A stretch of DNA of 64,000 nucleotides from positions 1,302,001 through 1,366,000 of the forward strand of contig CM065882.1 in the NCBI GenBank assembly GCA_033439255.1. The letters are read 5' to 3'. Numbering within the stretch: the stretch's first letter is position 1; every line of letters starts with the position of its first letter. Positions 11,486-22,959 of the stretch are shown piece by piece. Position numbers and translations under genes: made by a program. This stretch comes from Hericium rajendrae (lineage: Eukaryota > Basidiomycota > Agaricomycetes > Russulales > Hericiaceae). The notes beneath the pieces are model-generated. The model searched no databases, was not told the origin of the DNA, and saw nothing but the letters and a program-made list of their open reading frames with translations.

Positions 11486-12529
11486 TCAATGCCTCAGCTT
11501 CAGTACGGTTCCGGGTATGGCGTACCACACCAGCTGCTCAAAATAGGGCCCACAGGTGACGAATGGAATCCACCATTCCCAAAATGGGACCCTATTGTCG
11601 TAATAGCTCTTGGTGGCAGCAACATACTCAAACCAGGGAGGGTAAAAGCCGGACGCCCCCCAATCGATCAGCCATACTATGCCATCTTCTCCAAGGAGGA
11701 CATTTGCTGGGTTTATATCGCCATGGGTCAACACAAGAGGTTGGGACTTGTCAAAGCGGAGGCGCTGCCGGATGTCGTCTGGTTGGACAGAAAACAAACG
11801 CATCCCTACGTCAGCCTGTCTGTCGAACCAATTGGCAAGGTCGTCATAAGTGGTCCAAGGGCCCCGTCCAGCGAAGTTGGGCCCAAATATGGGCCCAGAA
11901 CCAGGGAGAGGTGGGCCATTGGTGACGGGTCCCGGTGGTGAGTTGGAGGAGGGGTTGGTATGTCGCAACATGCGAACATACTGGCGGAGGACACACATGA
12001 TGCGAATCTTCGACCACCAGTGGAGGTCGCCCCAGGCTTCGGACAACGTGTGGCCAGGGATGCGATCGAAGAGCAGGAATGCGGTGTCCTCCACTCGGTC
12101 CATCTGGCGAAGCCTGGGTACCGGAATGGTGCCTAGTTTCCTGACAAACTCTGACGTGTTGGCCTCCCCTGACTCGCCACCGTTTCCGCCGTCTGGAGAC
12201 GTGGCAGTGGTGAGCTTCAAAATGCGGTCAGGGCCGACGAAGCGGGCTGTGTGGTCTTTGTCGACCAAGGAGGCCTTGTGGTACTCCTGAAGCAGGTCGC
12301 TGAACTCCAAGCTGTCAAGCGGGCTGGGCTGCATCAGCTGATGAGCAGGTGCCGTCAGACAAGGAGTGCTAAACCTCACTCGCAACACGGGGCCACTGGA
12401 AATGGAAGAGATGCGAAAGAGTCGGAGGAGGTCGGCGACACCATCTGCGAGGAGGCCGAGAAGGCTAAAGGTGATCCAAGAGGCATAATGTCTCGGTGTC
12501 CACACATGTGTCCAGAGTGGTTGAAGCAT
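11486..12529 (-). CDS. Aminoglycoside phosphotransferase (APH)-fold kinase-like protein, 347 aa
   Basis: A single uninterrupted reading frame encodes a protein of the fungal APH/choline-kinase-like class. The catalytic loop HGDINPAN is at residues 269-276 and the metal-binding IDWG is at 288-291, as in the Brenner-type kinase fold. RILKLT (102-107) may supply the ATP-binding lysine and the nearby glutamate-rich loop its partner. LLFDRIPGHTLSEAW (152-166) matches the hinge region of the family. The first 45 residues are hydrophobic and rich in leucine, and could be a membrane anchor, or the true start could be the later methionine at 66. The substrate is unknown; these proteins occur in large fungal families. 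It is the only intact, intronless host-type gene in the left third. It stands alone between a hAT-like element and a small unrecognised gene. Confidence 0.85.
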   Translation of the reverse strand: MLQPLWTHVWTPRHYASWITFSLLGLLADGVADLLRLFRISSISSGPVLRVRFSTPCLTAPAHQLMQPSPLDSLEFSDLLQEYHKASLVDKDHTARFVGPDRILKLTTATSPDGGNGGESGEANTSEFVRKLGTIPVPRLRQMDRVEDTAFLLFDRIPGHTLSEAWGDLHWWSKIRIMCVLRQYVRMLRHTNPSSNSPPGPVTNGPPLPGSGPIFGPNFAGRGPWTTYDDLANWFDRQADVGMRLFSVQPDDIRQRLRFDKSQPLVLTHGDINPANVLLGEDGIVWLIDWGASGFYPPWFEYVAATKSYYDNRVPFWEWWIPFVTCGPYFEQLVWYAIPGTVLKLRH

Positions 12530-13012
12530 GGAGGAGGATCGGATGATAGCCTTGTGGACTGATTAATGGAGATATACACACACAGAGTTCGGTGCCATGC
12601 ATCCAGAGAATCAATCAACCATGCGTCCGGAGATCGGCCCGGTGAAGACAGCCCTTCAAAGGGCGCAAGGCAGACCATGTGATCACGGAATGTCTGAAAC
12701 ATCCGGAGCTAGAATCATGAGAAGGCTGAGTGGATGGAGAGCGGCTTAGAAGCCTGAGCCAGATTGAGCTGGGCCAGCTTAGAATAGGGCAGAAAGTCGC
12801 ATGCGTCCAGTTGTCGATAGGGCCCGCTGCTCGACGCAGCCTGGTACTTATCACTCCCCCATGTCCATACCCACCGACAGCGTATCTGCACCAGGTGTCC
12901 TCCCACTCAAACCATGGGCAAGCCCTCATTGGGCCCAGCCTTGGAAACAACCTACCCAGATCGAGACCAAGGTTTGAGCACACACGCTATGTTGATCTAA
13001 TGATACTGGTAC

Positions 13013-13246
13013 TCACCCAGAGCTTAGATCGCCGTAGGCAGCGTTGATAATAAAGCTGTGAATTACGACCACGTGCCCTTTAGAACACTGTTCTGGGGCG
13101 GGTTCTCGAGCACGAAGGAGGTCAACCATCCTGTACACTGGTGCATTTGTGTTAGTGTATCCTGGCCTTAGATTAAGCTGACAAGAAAACAGGTTGGTAA
13201 CAGGTGACTTTGAACCAAAATTAAAGCCATTCCCGGGTGTCTCCAT
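13013..13246 (-). CDS. Possible single exon, unrecognised
   Basis: A 77-codon open frame starting METPGNGFNFGSK ends at a good donor, CTGGGTGAGTACC, near 13014. I find no convincing downstream exon on this strand: the frames at 12615-12983 are not clearly linked. The composition is plausible for protein. It begins seven bases from the plus-strand reading frame below, so a shared promoter or a chance frame are both possible. Confidence 0.2.
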   Translation of the reverse strand: METPGNGFNFGSKSPVTNLFSCQLNLRPGYTNTNAPVYRMVDLLRAREPAPEQCSKGHVVVIHSFIINAAYGDLSSG

Positions 13247-13345
13247 CGATGTGTGCAGCGGCGCAAGCCTCAGATCAGGACAACCAACATCGGAAGTCAG
13301 GTCAGCAGGCCATCCACTCCATCATTGCAGGCTGGGCCACTGATC

Positions 13346-13844
13346 ATGAGAACTTGCAGCATCATGGCCATTAATAAGGGCTCCAACAAGCTGCGAACTG
13401 AAATGCTGAAGCCGTGTGATACCTACAAACCCCTTCCGCGCACAAATGCCCCCATAACCCTTCATGACATAGAGAACGTCATCAATATGCATCGTTTGGA
13501 CACATTTTACTGGAGCTGTGCACAAAAGCAAGCAGTAGGCTGCGGGACTTGGGCCCGGATGCTAGTGCGGTACCTCGTTAAACACGGCTTCCTCCAGCCT
13601 GAGGCCCTGACGGTTGTGGATACATATGTCCAAGATGCAGAAGGACTAGGGAGCATTATTGTCGCTAACGAGGCCGGGGCTGGCTGGACTGACCAAGCGT
13701 GAGTGGCATGTGGTGGCGGAACTGTGTGAAGCTGTGGCTGATTCTTTTGGTGAATAAAACAGTGCCTACACTGAATGCCCTGACTGCCGCGTGCTCATAC
13801 AAAATGAATTCAATCCCTTCCCATCCAGCCAGTCTTCTGGCTGA
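13346..13844 (+). CDS. Small unrecognised two-exon gene, 144 codons
   Basis: Exon one runs from the ATG at 13346 (MRTCSIMAINKGSNK) to 13698, where GTGAGT begins. The acceptor AATAAAACAG ends at 13762, and exon two (13763-13844) continues in phase with AYTECPDCRVLIQNEF and stops at TGA. The body contains HRLDTFYWSCAQKQAVGCG, then RMLVRYLVKHGFLQPEAL, a pattern that vaguely recalls small fungal proteins of unknown function that have a YxxS...GCxxW core. I cannot name the family. The frame is open further upstream without a methionine, so an earlier exon is possible. The 400-bp CATCAGGAA element begins 128 bp after the stop. Confidence 0.4.
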
Positions 13845-13971
13845 AAGCGAGGGGCTGGATGCTTGGCCCGCTCTGGATTTTCCTCCCCCCCCCTCTCTGT
13901 GTGTTGGCACCATCCAATGTATATGTATCTCACCACGCTGTGCTAAATTCATGGGACATTTTGGGATACTG

Positions 13972-14372
13972 CATCAGGAACCTTCAAAACTTTCTGATGA
14001 ACCCTGCAGAGTCTGATCAACTGCAAGACCTGATTCAGCTGCAGGCTCTAATTAGAGGACAATTTCTGATCAGAGATTTTATATTTTGAAGTCAATAACT
14101 ATTGGCAGATATAGTAGTTATCCAACTCTAATCATTAGATGTAACAAAGTTTTCAATATCTAAAATTTACATGAATCTGATCAGTTCTGATCAGTCTGTG
14201 AGCATTCTGCATTGATACTTTTTTGAATCTTGAGGTCAAATATTCTGCAGCTAGCTGAGAGTAGCTGATGCTGTCTGAGAGTATCTGATGTGTCTGATGC
14301 AACTGCTGCAGATCATGCAGACACTGTCAGATGCCTTGCAGGTCAAACAGAAAGTTTTGAAGGTTCCTGATG
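13972..14372. mobile_element. 401-bp CATCAGGAACC element, copy 1
   Basis: Perfect ends CATCAGGAACCTTCAAAACT and the inverse frame a 401-bp AT-rich body with many TCTGA motifs. It is the reverse complement of the copy at 14782-15182. Flanking dinucleotides are TG and CG, so no clean target duplication. Confidence 0.8.
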
Positions 14373-14634
14373 CGTTTGTTTTGAGAATGTTGCTTCGTTA
14401 GAATGAGGAGCAAGGGTGGCAGACTCATCAAAGGGCCTTCGATCAGCACCCATTGGTTGCACTTACTGTCAGCTGGGAGTGTACTCTGTCGAACCCTAAT
14501 TGAACATAGTGTGTTGTTCTCACTGTTCTACAGCAGTCTATGTAGCCTACTTGTGACTTTACTATTTACCTAGTGATGAGACATTGGTTTTCAACATTGT
14601 ATATATAAAAACACAGCTATTATTCAATTCTACA

Positions 14635-15229
14635 TCAAACTTTTTGCCTTTTGCTAGATCTAGTTCTCCCAGATGCTACTTCATCCTCCTCTTCAACTTC
14701 TTTGTCCTCTTCATCTTCAGAACTCATACCAGGTTCCTCAGAACTGCTTGGCTCACTATCCACTGGAACTGCACGAAGGCACATCAGGAACCTTCAAAAC
14801 TTTCTGTTTGACCTGCGAGACATCTGACAGTGTCTGCATGACCTGCAGCAGTTGCATCAGACACATCAGATACTCTCAGACAACATCAGCTACTCTCAGC
14901 TAGCTGCAGAATATTTGACCTCAAGATTCAAAAAAGTATCAATGCAGAATGCTCGCAGACTGATCAGAACTGATCAGATTTATATAAATTTTAGATATTG
15001 AAAACTTTGTTGCATCTAATGATTAGAGTTGGATGACTACTATATCTGTCAATAGTTATTGATTTCAAAATATAAAAGCTCTGATCAGAAATTGATCTCT
15101 AATTAGAGCCTGCAGCTGGATCAGGTCTTGCAGTTGATCAGACTCTGCAGGGTCCATCAGAAAGTTTTGAAGGTTCCTGATGCAGCTGAACATGGTTGCG
15201 GCGAAGGTGCTACTTTGGCGAGTGCCCTT
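14635..15229 (-). pseudogene. Terminal exon of an unrecognised gene, split by a 401-bp element
   Basis: After removing the 401-bp insert and one CA duplication, the minus strand is open from an acceptor CAATATTAG (exon start 15229) to a TGA at 14635-14637. The encoded tail is acidic, then basic: DSEPSSSEEPGMSSEDEED and later RTRSSKRQKV at the end. That looks like a nuclear-protein C-terminus. Upstream, LVQAFTLGRE followed by GTGAGT near 15370 may be another exon. A hAT end fragment lies at about 14485-14500. I do not recognise the gene, and the insertion breaks it. Confidence 0.35.
14782..15182. mobile_element. 401-bp CATCAGGAACC element, copy 2, CA target duplication
   Basis: Same family and length as 13972-14372 but inverted. 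The CA dinucleotides at 14780-14781 and 15183-15184 are the target duplication. Confidence 0.85.
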
Positions 15230-15419
15230 CTAATATTGCTCTCGCTTCTGGTTTTTGTGAGTGTTTTCCCTGAATCTCAGATTGGGTGCCAATGATAGGT
15301 TAACGACAATCAGATTCTCAGACCGGTGCCGAGACCTGTACTTGGTCTATACTCACTCTCGACCTAACGTAAAAGCTTGTACAATATCTAAGATTGGTTG
15401 ATGCTAAGTACATCATATC

Positions 15420-15737
15420 ATTGTCCAAACCGAGTTTGAGCACAACACCCATGGCTGAAACCCGCACAGATCCAGGTCAGTTCTTGCGTCATCTTGAATA
15501 CTTGCAGCATCAGGAACCTTCAAAACTTTCTGATTTATCCTGCATACATCTGATAGTGTCTGACTGTATCTGCATGATCTGTAGCAATTGCGTCAGACAC
15601 ATTAGATACTCTTAGACAACATCAGCTACTCTCAGCTAGTTGCAGAATCAAAAAAGTATCAATGCAGAATGCTTGCAGACTGATCAGATGCCTGCAAGGT
15701 AAATCAGAAAGTTTTGAAGCTGCACTTGTGTCAAACC
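15420..15737. mobile_element. hAT-like terminal fragment split by a truncated CATCAGGAA element
   Basis: 15420-15507 matches the terminal zone of hAT-like element A (GGCTGAAACCCxCxCAGATCC, CAGGTCAG), and 15720-15737 holds its end GTGTCAAACCCTA. Between them, 15508-15719 is a third copy of the CATCAGGAACC family. It lacks the last bases of its right end and a large part of its middle. Confidence 0.6.
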
Positions 15738-15952
15738 CTACAGTGGCAGTGGCATGATGATGACTGGCTTGTAGGTAAAGCACATCTTTGGTATGGAACA
15801 CGTTTTTATGCTGCAAAATTTAAACGGTTAATGATTACATAAGCAAAACTCGGTTTTCAGATGCACAGATCCTTATCAGTCCTTATCATCTCTCTGCTCT
15901 TCCTCTCTTGCTCTTCACTCTCTCACCTTCTACACCTCTAAACAATCTCACT

Positions 15953-16980
15953 ATGAACACCAGCATTGATATTCACATCCCTATGCCATCTCTTCCAACA
16001 GAAGTCTGGACAAAAATCTGTGCAGATCCTGATCTTCATGCACCTACCATGCGCCTTGTCCATAGCCAGGCCTGGAGGACCATCTGTCTGATGCCAAGTC
16101 ATCTTCACATTGATGAGCCTCAGGATTTGGTTCAATTTCTTGATCAGGTCAGTTCATTGTGCTCTCTTGGAACTTACAAATTCATTTTCTCTATCTAGGT
16201 CCAAACTCATTACACTATTCTCTCACCTCGCATCACTTTTATCCAAGGCCAACCCAGATATACATATGGCAACATACAGACCATTGTTTTTCATGGTGGT
16301 TTTTTTTCCGATGAGTACCAGGAGATCAAGATGCAGCTGTTGCCATTAGCTCAAGCCACATTTGCCTTGCTGTCCACTCTATCCTATTTTGCCATTCGTC
16401 AGGATGAGCTGGGCTGTGAGAACATTCAGATAGTTGGAGAGATGTGTAGAGAATTGAATAGAAGGCCTATCACTGTCTGTATCATTAATGTGCAGGATGA
16501 GGATCCTGATGTAAGTCTTATTCATTCTGATGTTGATATTTTGGAATCCTAATTGTATGTTAGGTTGGATTTCATCAAGACAACCCCTGGAACGATGAGG
16601 ATTGGACATCTGTCATGTTGCTATTTGGCAACATCAAAACACTAGTCCTTTCCACTTTCTGGCTTTTTTCTGATTGGCCTGAAGGCATGCCTCTGCCTTT
16701 TGGAGATCAAGAATGGGATGACGAAGAACTAGAAGTGCATACAAAAGCTATGGAGGCAAACATGGTATCTTCTATGGCACTCAGTCTTCCAACAGTACAA
16801 TATTTTCAGCTTAGGCAAGGAGGTGGATTTGGATACGAGTATAGTGATGGTTGTCCACATAAGCTGTCTACAGGATCTCATACCACATGGAAACCAAAAG
16901 ATAATGGCGAGTGGGACAAAACTAACTGCTGGTCTTATGCAGAGTTTGATAAATTTTATGAGCACCTTGATCACTACTAA
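15953..16980 (+). CDS. F-box-like protein, three exons, 307 aa
   Basis: Exons at 15953-16147, 16199-16510 and 16564-16980 join in phase (donors GTCAGT and GTAAGT, acceptors CTATCTAG and TATGTTAG). The N-terminus has the agaricomycete F-box-like pattern: MPSLPTEVWTKICADPDL, then MRLVHSQAWRTICL (about residues 11-45). In known relatives this motif binds Skp1 and recruits substrates for ubiquitination. The rest (TIVFHGGFFSDEYQ, NIKTLVLSTFWLF, LSLPTVQYFQLRQ) is compatible with degenerate leucine-rich repeats; the protein is shorter than the usual 450-600 aa. The C-terminus is aromatic and charged. The gene sits between transposons but has no stop or frameshift. Its function and target are unknown. 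Confidence 0.65.
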
Positions 16981-17128
16981 TGATTACAACTTCTATCTCT
17001 ATACCAATTTTGTTTTACTCTTTGTTATGAAAATTGTCTTCTAGACTAGATCAAGGTGTTGCTCAAATTCATTGACCTGCAGGTAACCTTTGAGTTACCT
17101 ACCACACAGATGTTTTTGAGTAAAGGTA

Positions 17129-17290
17129 TTACGATTCCTTAGAATCGTTTACTCTATACCGGCTTTTCCTATCGAAAACGACACCAAAACGATGACCATC
17201 CCCATTTGGCAGTTGGCTTATGTAATTGCAAGATCATCAATCTGACGAGTTTGCAGGTTCAATTCCAGCTCTGGCCTGACTTTTTCTTTT
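17129..17290 (+). mobile_element. tRNA-related SINE-like element, copy 2
   Basis: Same structure as the copy at 9078: a TTACGATTCCTTAGAATCG start, a B box GGTTCAATTCC at 17256-17266, and a T-rich end. It lies 150 bp after the F-box-like gene. Confidence 0.6.
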
Positions 17291-17929
17291 ACGCTTTGTT
17301 TTATTTACTATAACTCGGTGAGTTCTTGACCAATTCACTTGTTTTCAAATGTGTCAGAATTTACTCATTCATCATTTTTTAACCTATTCTATGCATCTTG
17401 ATCTATGCAAAACTTGCAGAACGTAAAGCACTCTCGCATTTTGCCCTTAGTGTACTTGATTTAAAGGTATCACTTAAGTATCACTTAAGTGAGTCTTTTG
17501 TGGGCTAACTCTCCTCTCTCTTCTGATTGTCAACTCAAGGGGTTCCTCTTGCAGTCGACAGCTTGGTTTAGCTAATGTTTGATAGGTGTAGACCTTTCTG
17601 CAATGGCTTGATCCTTGCTAGCCAGCTGCAGCTGACATTTGTCATCCTTGTCAAAAGGGTTCTCTTTTTAACAGCAAACTTTCTCATTTGATCATTTGAT
17701 CATAAACCACTAGTTAGCTCTCCACATCTATCTGTGTCAGACATGTAGCATTCCTAGCATTATATAATGAGAAAGTGAGAATGAAGTAGATGATCCGCCC
17801 AATGAATTCAAAAACTAACTATATTGTGCATCATCACTCTCTTATACTCTATCTTAGTGAAAAATAAAAGAGAAGTCAATAAACTCTGCTTTCCTGCCAT
17901 ACAATCATTTCTACTATAGAGTAATATCA
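17291..17929. other. AT-rich intergenic region, nothing recognised
   Basis: No open frame with coding character. A short direct repeat TATCACTTAAG is at 17465-17490. The region serves as the 3' flank of the JmjC gene. Confidence 0.4.
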
Positions 17930-20900
17930 CTATTTGTGACGAGTCTTCTTGGATGGCTGACTTGAATCCTGATCTCCCATCTTTCTCTTTTCTAGCTCTT
18001 CTTCTGCTATGCCCCCACCTATAGTCTCCCAAACTGCCAACGATGATTCAAAGTGAGTTTCCACCCAGCGAGGACTCTCATAGTCATCCGCCTTCTTCCA
18101 TACAGGTCTTGATTCATCTCCAACATAAGGCTGTAGGCTTTCAGGAAGGTCAGCATCTTTATCCAACCACCACTCATCCATTTCCTCTTGAATATTCAGC
18201 TTCTTGCTCCAGAACTTGTTCAGATCAGAGCAGAGAGAGGTGTACAGATCAGAAGAGGACCTTCTTGGGCCAATAGCTTGAAGAAGATCTGGCCTGATCT
18301 CAATCTGCTCACTATAGTGGATCCAAGCTTGAGCAACATCTCTGCTGATGCTAGTAAAAAATTTCAGAGGATAGGCCCACTCCTCCTGACAACCTTCACT
18401 GAGGTAGTGCTTCATCATCTTTGTCAAAGCCAGTCCATTGATAATTTTGTGAGCTTGAGCTGTAGCATCAGGTCGAGGCACAAGATTCTTGACAGCTGAT
18501 AAGGTTGGTGCAAAGATGACAGCATGTGCAGCTGCCAAAAAGATGTGCATCCCTTGAACTGTGTTGATGTCTGGGTATTGAGCTACAATATAATTAGACA
18601 GAATATTAAAGATAAATGTAAAATATGACTCACCACCAGAAGAGGGATGATCTAAAAGATAAGCCCACCAAGCCATAAAATCAGCTAGTATAGGACGGAC
18701 AGATGGATGAGATGTGTTATTGTGAATGGTTCCCAGCATCTGAGAATGAATCTGTCCAAAAAAGCTACGATCCAAGCAGGCTTGGGCATAGAAATGCCGA
18801 CCATAAACCATGGTTGCCTCAATTCCATACACCCAGTGTCGAGTGCAAGGCCGTTGATAGCTAAATGAATGTCAAAAGTCAGAATTGAAAAGCAAAAGAA
18901 CAATTATTTTTACTTACAGAGTCTGGCCTGGCTGCAAGAGAATAGCTTCTACATAGTACTCATTGAGATCTAAATTAGAAAAGTCATGGATGTCCAGATA
19001 GGTGTTCAAGTTGCTGATATCGTCCTTCCATGGATCTTTGGGTGTAAGCAGAATCCAGAGCTTGCTACCAACCAAAGGCTTTGAAGCTGTAGCTAGACCA
19101 TCTGTATCCTCATGGAAGTCTGAAATAGACCCTTTAGTTGCTACAGTGGCCCAGGACAAATCAGTCGTTGGCCTATCATGCAGATGAGTCTGCAAAATAG
19201 CCTCAGAGTGCCTCAAGACAAGTTCATGACTGGCTAGAGAGCTGAGTATTCCTTAGTTAGTATAATTAGAAAACAGATGTAAATTATAATCATACCTAAA
19301 GTTGGGCATTTCTGCCAAAGGTTCTGGGCAAGCATTATCTAACCCATTCAAGATCTTGCCATCATACAAGGTGCACAGATCTTCTGAAAGCAGTTCTGGA
19401 TCCATGCCTGCTAGAAGAATGTCACGGCGTGTGCCCTTTCTCAACTGCGCCTGTGCATTGTCTGCAGACCTATAAGCCATATCTGCCATATAAACATTTA
19501 TTAGTTTCTGTCCTATGATATAAATATAATCTTACCTTGAATTTCAACAATTTCATCCAGATCACCCAATCTTCCCATAGACTCTTCATTCCAACTCCAT
19601 CTTCTGGAACTAGACTGACTATGCACCAAGATATGCCTGCGAGAGAAGATGCTTTGAATGATAGTGGTGTCTAGATCTGCAAAACTGTCACAGGAGGTAA
19701 CATAGACTGCTGAGCTAGTGTCTCTGTCAGGATGTTCCTGTTGTTTGGCAGACTTGTTACACATGCGTGGCTGTCCATCTGGCTGTAGGCTGGCGAATAG
19801 AGCAGTTTTTAGCTTGTTGCCTAAAGTAACCTGAAAGTCGTCCTATTGAATACTAAGTGTTAGTGGTAAAAACAAAATAAAGCTTGTAGTCACTCACCTC
19901 ATTCTCCATAATAAGAGGTATATAAGGAACATTGACCATATCATCTCTTTTTGCACAGTATGCAGGAAGCATGATAGGCTCAGAATTTAGCTAATTTAAA
20001 CAAAGCAAGTCAGTAATAAAGCTCTGAATAATATAGCATGCATACCTTAGCAGGTTTCTTATCTAATGCAGGCAGTTTCTAATATATGATTAGAATTGTT
20101 ATATGCAAACAAAAATAGTAGGATCAGAAGCTTACTGGTATGTTAGCCAGCTCATAATGCAGTGTATTGATCTTGTTTTTAAGAGCCTGAATGATTTTGT
20201 TGTCTGGAACACTACCTTGTTTTCTGTCTTGCATGTTTCTGATAAACCTGTTAGGATCCACCCTGATCTCAATCTCTTCCTGTGTCTGCTCCTCTGGCTG
20301 CTCTGCTATTTTGTCTTGTTGTTTCTTCTGCAGCTCTTTCTCCTTCTCCTCCTTCTCTTTTTCCTCCTTCTCCTTTTTCTCTTTCTCCTCCTTCTCCTTC
20401 TTTTCCTTCTCCTTCTTCTCCTTCTCCTTCTCTTTCTTCTCCTTCTGCTCCTTTTCCTTCTTCTCCTTCTCCTTTTTTCTCTCCTTCTCCTTAACTTTCC
20501 TTTGCTTTTCCTCCTGCTCTGAATCCTCCTCTTCTGAATCCTCCTCTGAATCCTCTGACTCTGACTCTACCTCAACTAATTTCTTCACCACTTTCTTCTG
20601 CCTTGGAGACTTTGATTTTTTAGCTAAAAGATAATTATATTAGATTATTGGATTGAATACATAGCAAATTAAGACTTACCTGGATTGCTTTTCCAAACTG
20701 CCACAAGACCTTGTACAATTGCATTTGGATCTACCTTACTGAAATCTAAGCCAGCCATGACCTCAGCAATAGTAGTTCTAAAGTCATCTGGCAGACTATG
20801 AACTAATTTTTCTGTCTTTGCATTCAGCACTATATCTTGGGAAAGGTGTTCTTCAGCTTCATCAGAAGATGTTGGCTCATCCTGCTGTTCTGCTCGTCCT

Positions 20901-22620
20901 AAAAAGAGTATTAGATCAGCAAAAATCAAAGATCATATTGTAAACTCTAACCATATTTGGGCTCCTGAAACCAGGTGGCCTCATCTGCTATATCTTCAGT
21001 TTTAGAAAAATGGGTTTTCCAAAATTGCAACAGTTCTGGCACATGCACATTGGCAGGTGCACCACGTGCAATAGCAAACAAAGCAATCCAGATCATTCTC
21101 TCAAATTTGACCAGATGTGGAGGCCGCTGCACATTTCCCAGAAGAATCATGACCTAGAATATATATATGTTTGATATCAACAGAGAAAATAATATTACTA
21201 AATAGAACATACCTGTAGATATGCAGATCGACTGAAGGCCTCTATATGCAATGATCGTCCCAGAAATAGCACAATAGGAGAGAAAGATAGGCAAAGTAGA
21301 ATGGGTGATAGCCATTTAGAACGTTTAGGCTTGTCCATGTTTTTAATTTTATCATCTGATAGGTCGGCATCTCTATAACAAGACTGATATTAAAAACAAA
21401 TGGTTCATTAAGTCTAGATAATATGACTTACATAAATATGTTTTGCCAGAATATATCATCTTCAATGATGAAGATATATGCCTACAAATACATTATTAAA
21501 TTTGTAGTAAGGTATAAGAAATTGAGCTCTATTACCTTCATAAAAGCCTGCAGGCCAGCAGCTGCTATCTCAAAATGCTGAATGATACGAAAGGATAAGT
21601 TGGCCTGTTCCTTCTTCATCACACCCTCCAAGAGAGCACTTGTGATCTGAGCTGCAACCTCATCATTCCATATTCCTGATGACCAATGATTTTCAAGGAC
21701 TTTCATAGTTGCAGATGTGATACTGTCACTTGATGTGGTGGCCACTGTTCCATCAGAGAGTGCTAGCTTGTTGGGAGTATGAAATGCATCATATGCCTTG
21801 TCAATGACAGTTGGCCAAGACTTTAGATCATCCACCACCTTAGACACATCAGATTATTAAGCAAAAAAAAAAAGAATAATAGCTCATACTGATTTCAAAA
21901 GACTAGTCTTTTGCACAAGCTGCTTGTATGCAGCAATCTGAGGCATATGCAAGTGCTTCTGGCCTCGAGCAGGAGTCATATCGTGAATCTTGCAGATGAC
22001 ATCGACAATCTGGTATCGTGCGATCACATTTGTGACCAGAGTCAGATGACCAGAATAGAGGTTCAGAACCGCATTGAAGATCTCTTTGCGTTCCTGCTCA
22101 TTGTTTAGATTTTTACCACCTTCAACCATAAGCCTCCAGAGATTGGCTTTTTCTGGAGGTGGCAAGTCATAGAACCCTTCTTTGCCCCAAGAATCCATGT
22201 GTGTGAGAAAGGTCTGCATGACATTTAATCACAGCATCACAAATAGAATGAAGAGTATAGCATTACCTCATAGACAGTAGACAACCGGTCTTCAGCATCC
22301 TGATCTGCTAGTACCAACATTTTCATGGCCTCTCTGTCTGGTGCATGTGCACGCCTTCCCTGCAACAAGGTTCGGATTGTGGAGACAGTCATGATATCCC
22401 CATTGAACCAGGGTAGGGTGTGGAGCAGCTTTGCCTCTACTCTGAAGTCTGCCTTCTTCTCTTGTGCCTTATCTACAGTCACTACGGCTGGATGGATGGT
22501 GGCTTTACTGAACTCCTTAGAAGGTATGAAACTGGCAAGGGATGACTTGAATGAGATATCAGATCAGAAATGGACTCAGGGGTCATACCTGATATCAGGC
22601 TGTGCTGGCTTAGGAGGCAT
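17930..22620 (-). CDS. JmjC-domain (2OG-Fe oxygenase) protein, 15 exons, 1305 aa
   Basis: My model starts at the ATG at 22620 (MPPKPAQPDI) and ends at TAG 17930. Exons: 22620-22589, 22531-22267, 22213-21890, 21838-21536, 21481-21432, 21372-21213, 21153-20952, 20898-20680, 20623-20136, 20078-20046, 19990-19898, 19842-19536, 19482-19296, 19241-18918, 18860-17930. All phases close. The JmjC core lies near residues 910-1040: SISDFHEDTDG gives the HxD pair (H931, D933), GSKLWILL follows, then ILLQPGQTL, and TRHWVYG gives the distal histidine (H1004), then VYGRHFYAQACLDRSFFG. This matches the large agaricomycete JmjC-like family. Residues about 535-650 form an acidic then Lys/Glu coiled stretch. 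The N-terminal 500 residues are unrecognised. JmjC enzymes usually demethylate or hydroxylate lysines; the substrate here is unknown. It diverges from the TET/JBP-like gene. Confidence 0.75.
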
Positions 22621-22810
22621 GATTAGATGAAGATTGGAGAGTCTACAGAAGGTCAGATGCACCATCAACATAGAGCAAAAGAGAGTGAGAGCCTACCTTG
22701 TCTGTAGCAAAGATGACAGCAAAGAGCAAGAGAGATGTGGCAGCAATGAGGCCGGGTGGCTGAAAGTGAACATGATCACATGACATCTTTGATCATGTGC
22801 GACAGCGAGC

Positions 22811-22872
22811 CCGACCGTCCTCGCTGTCGCACGTGATCCCTCACCGTCCTCGCTGTCGCACGTGATCCCTCA
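22811..22872. repeat. Tandem 28-bp duplication
   Basis: Two adjacent copies of a segment containing CGTCCTCGCTGTCGCACGTG lie in the upstream region of the JmjC gene, about 200 bp before its ATG. Confidence 0.7.
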
Positions 22873-22959
22873 GGATTGCGAGACAAAAAAAAAAAGAAAC
22901 AAATTTTATTCGAAGTCCCTAATATACAATACAGTGGTATGCTACCTAGCGTGATAAGA

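Noticed and set aside
20103-20634. Plus-strand leucine- or serine-rich frames of 70-147 codons
   Set aside because: They are the antisense of the Lys/Glu coiled stretch in the JmjC gene's ninth exon.
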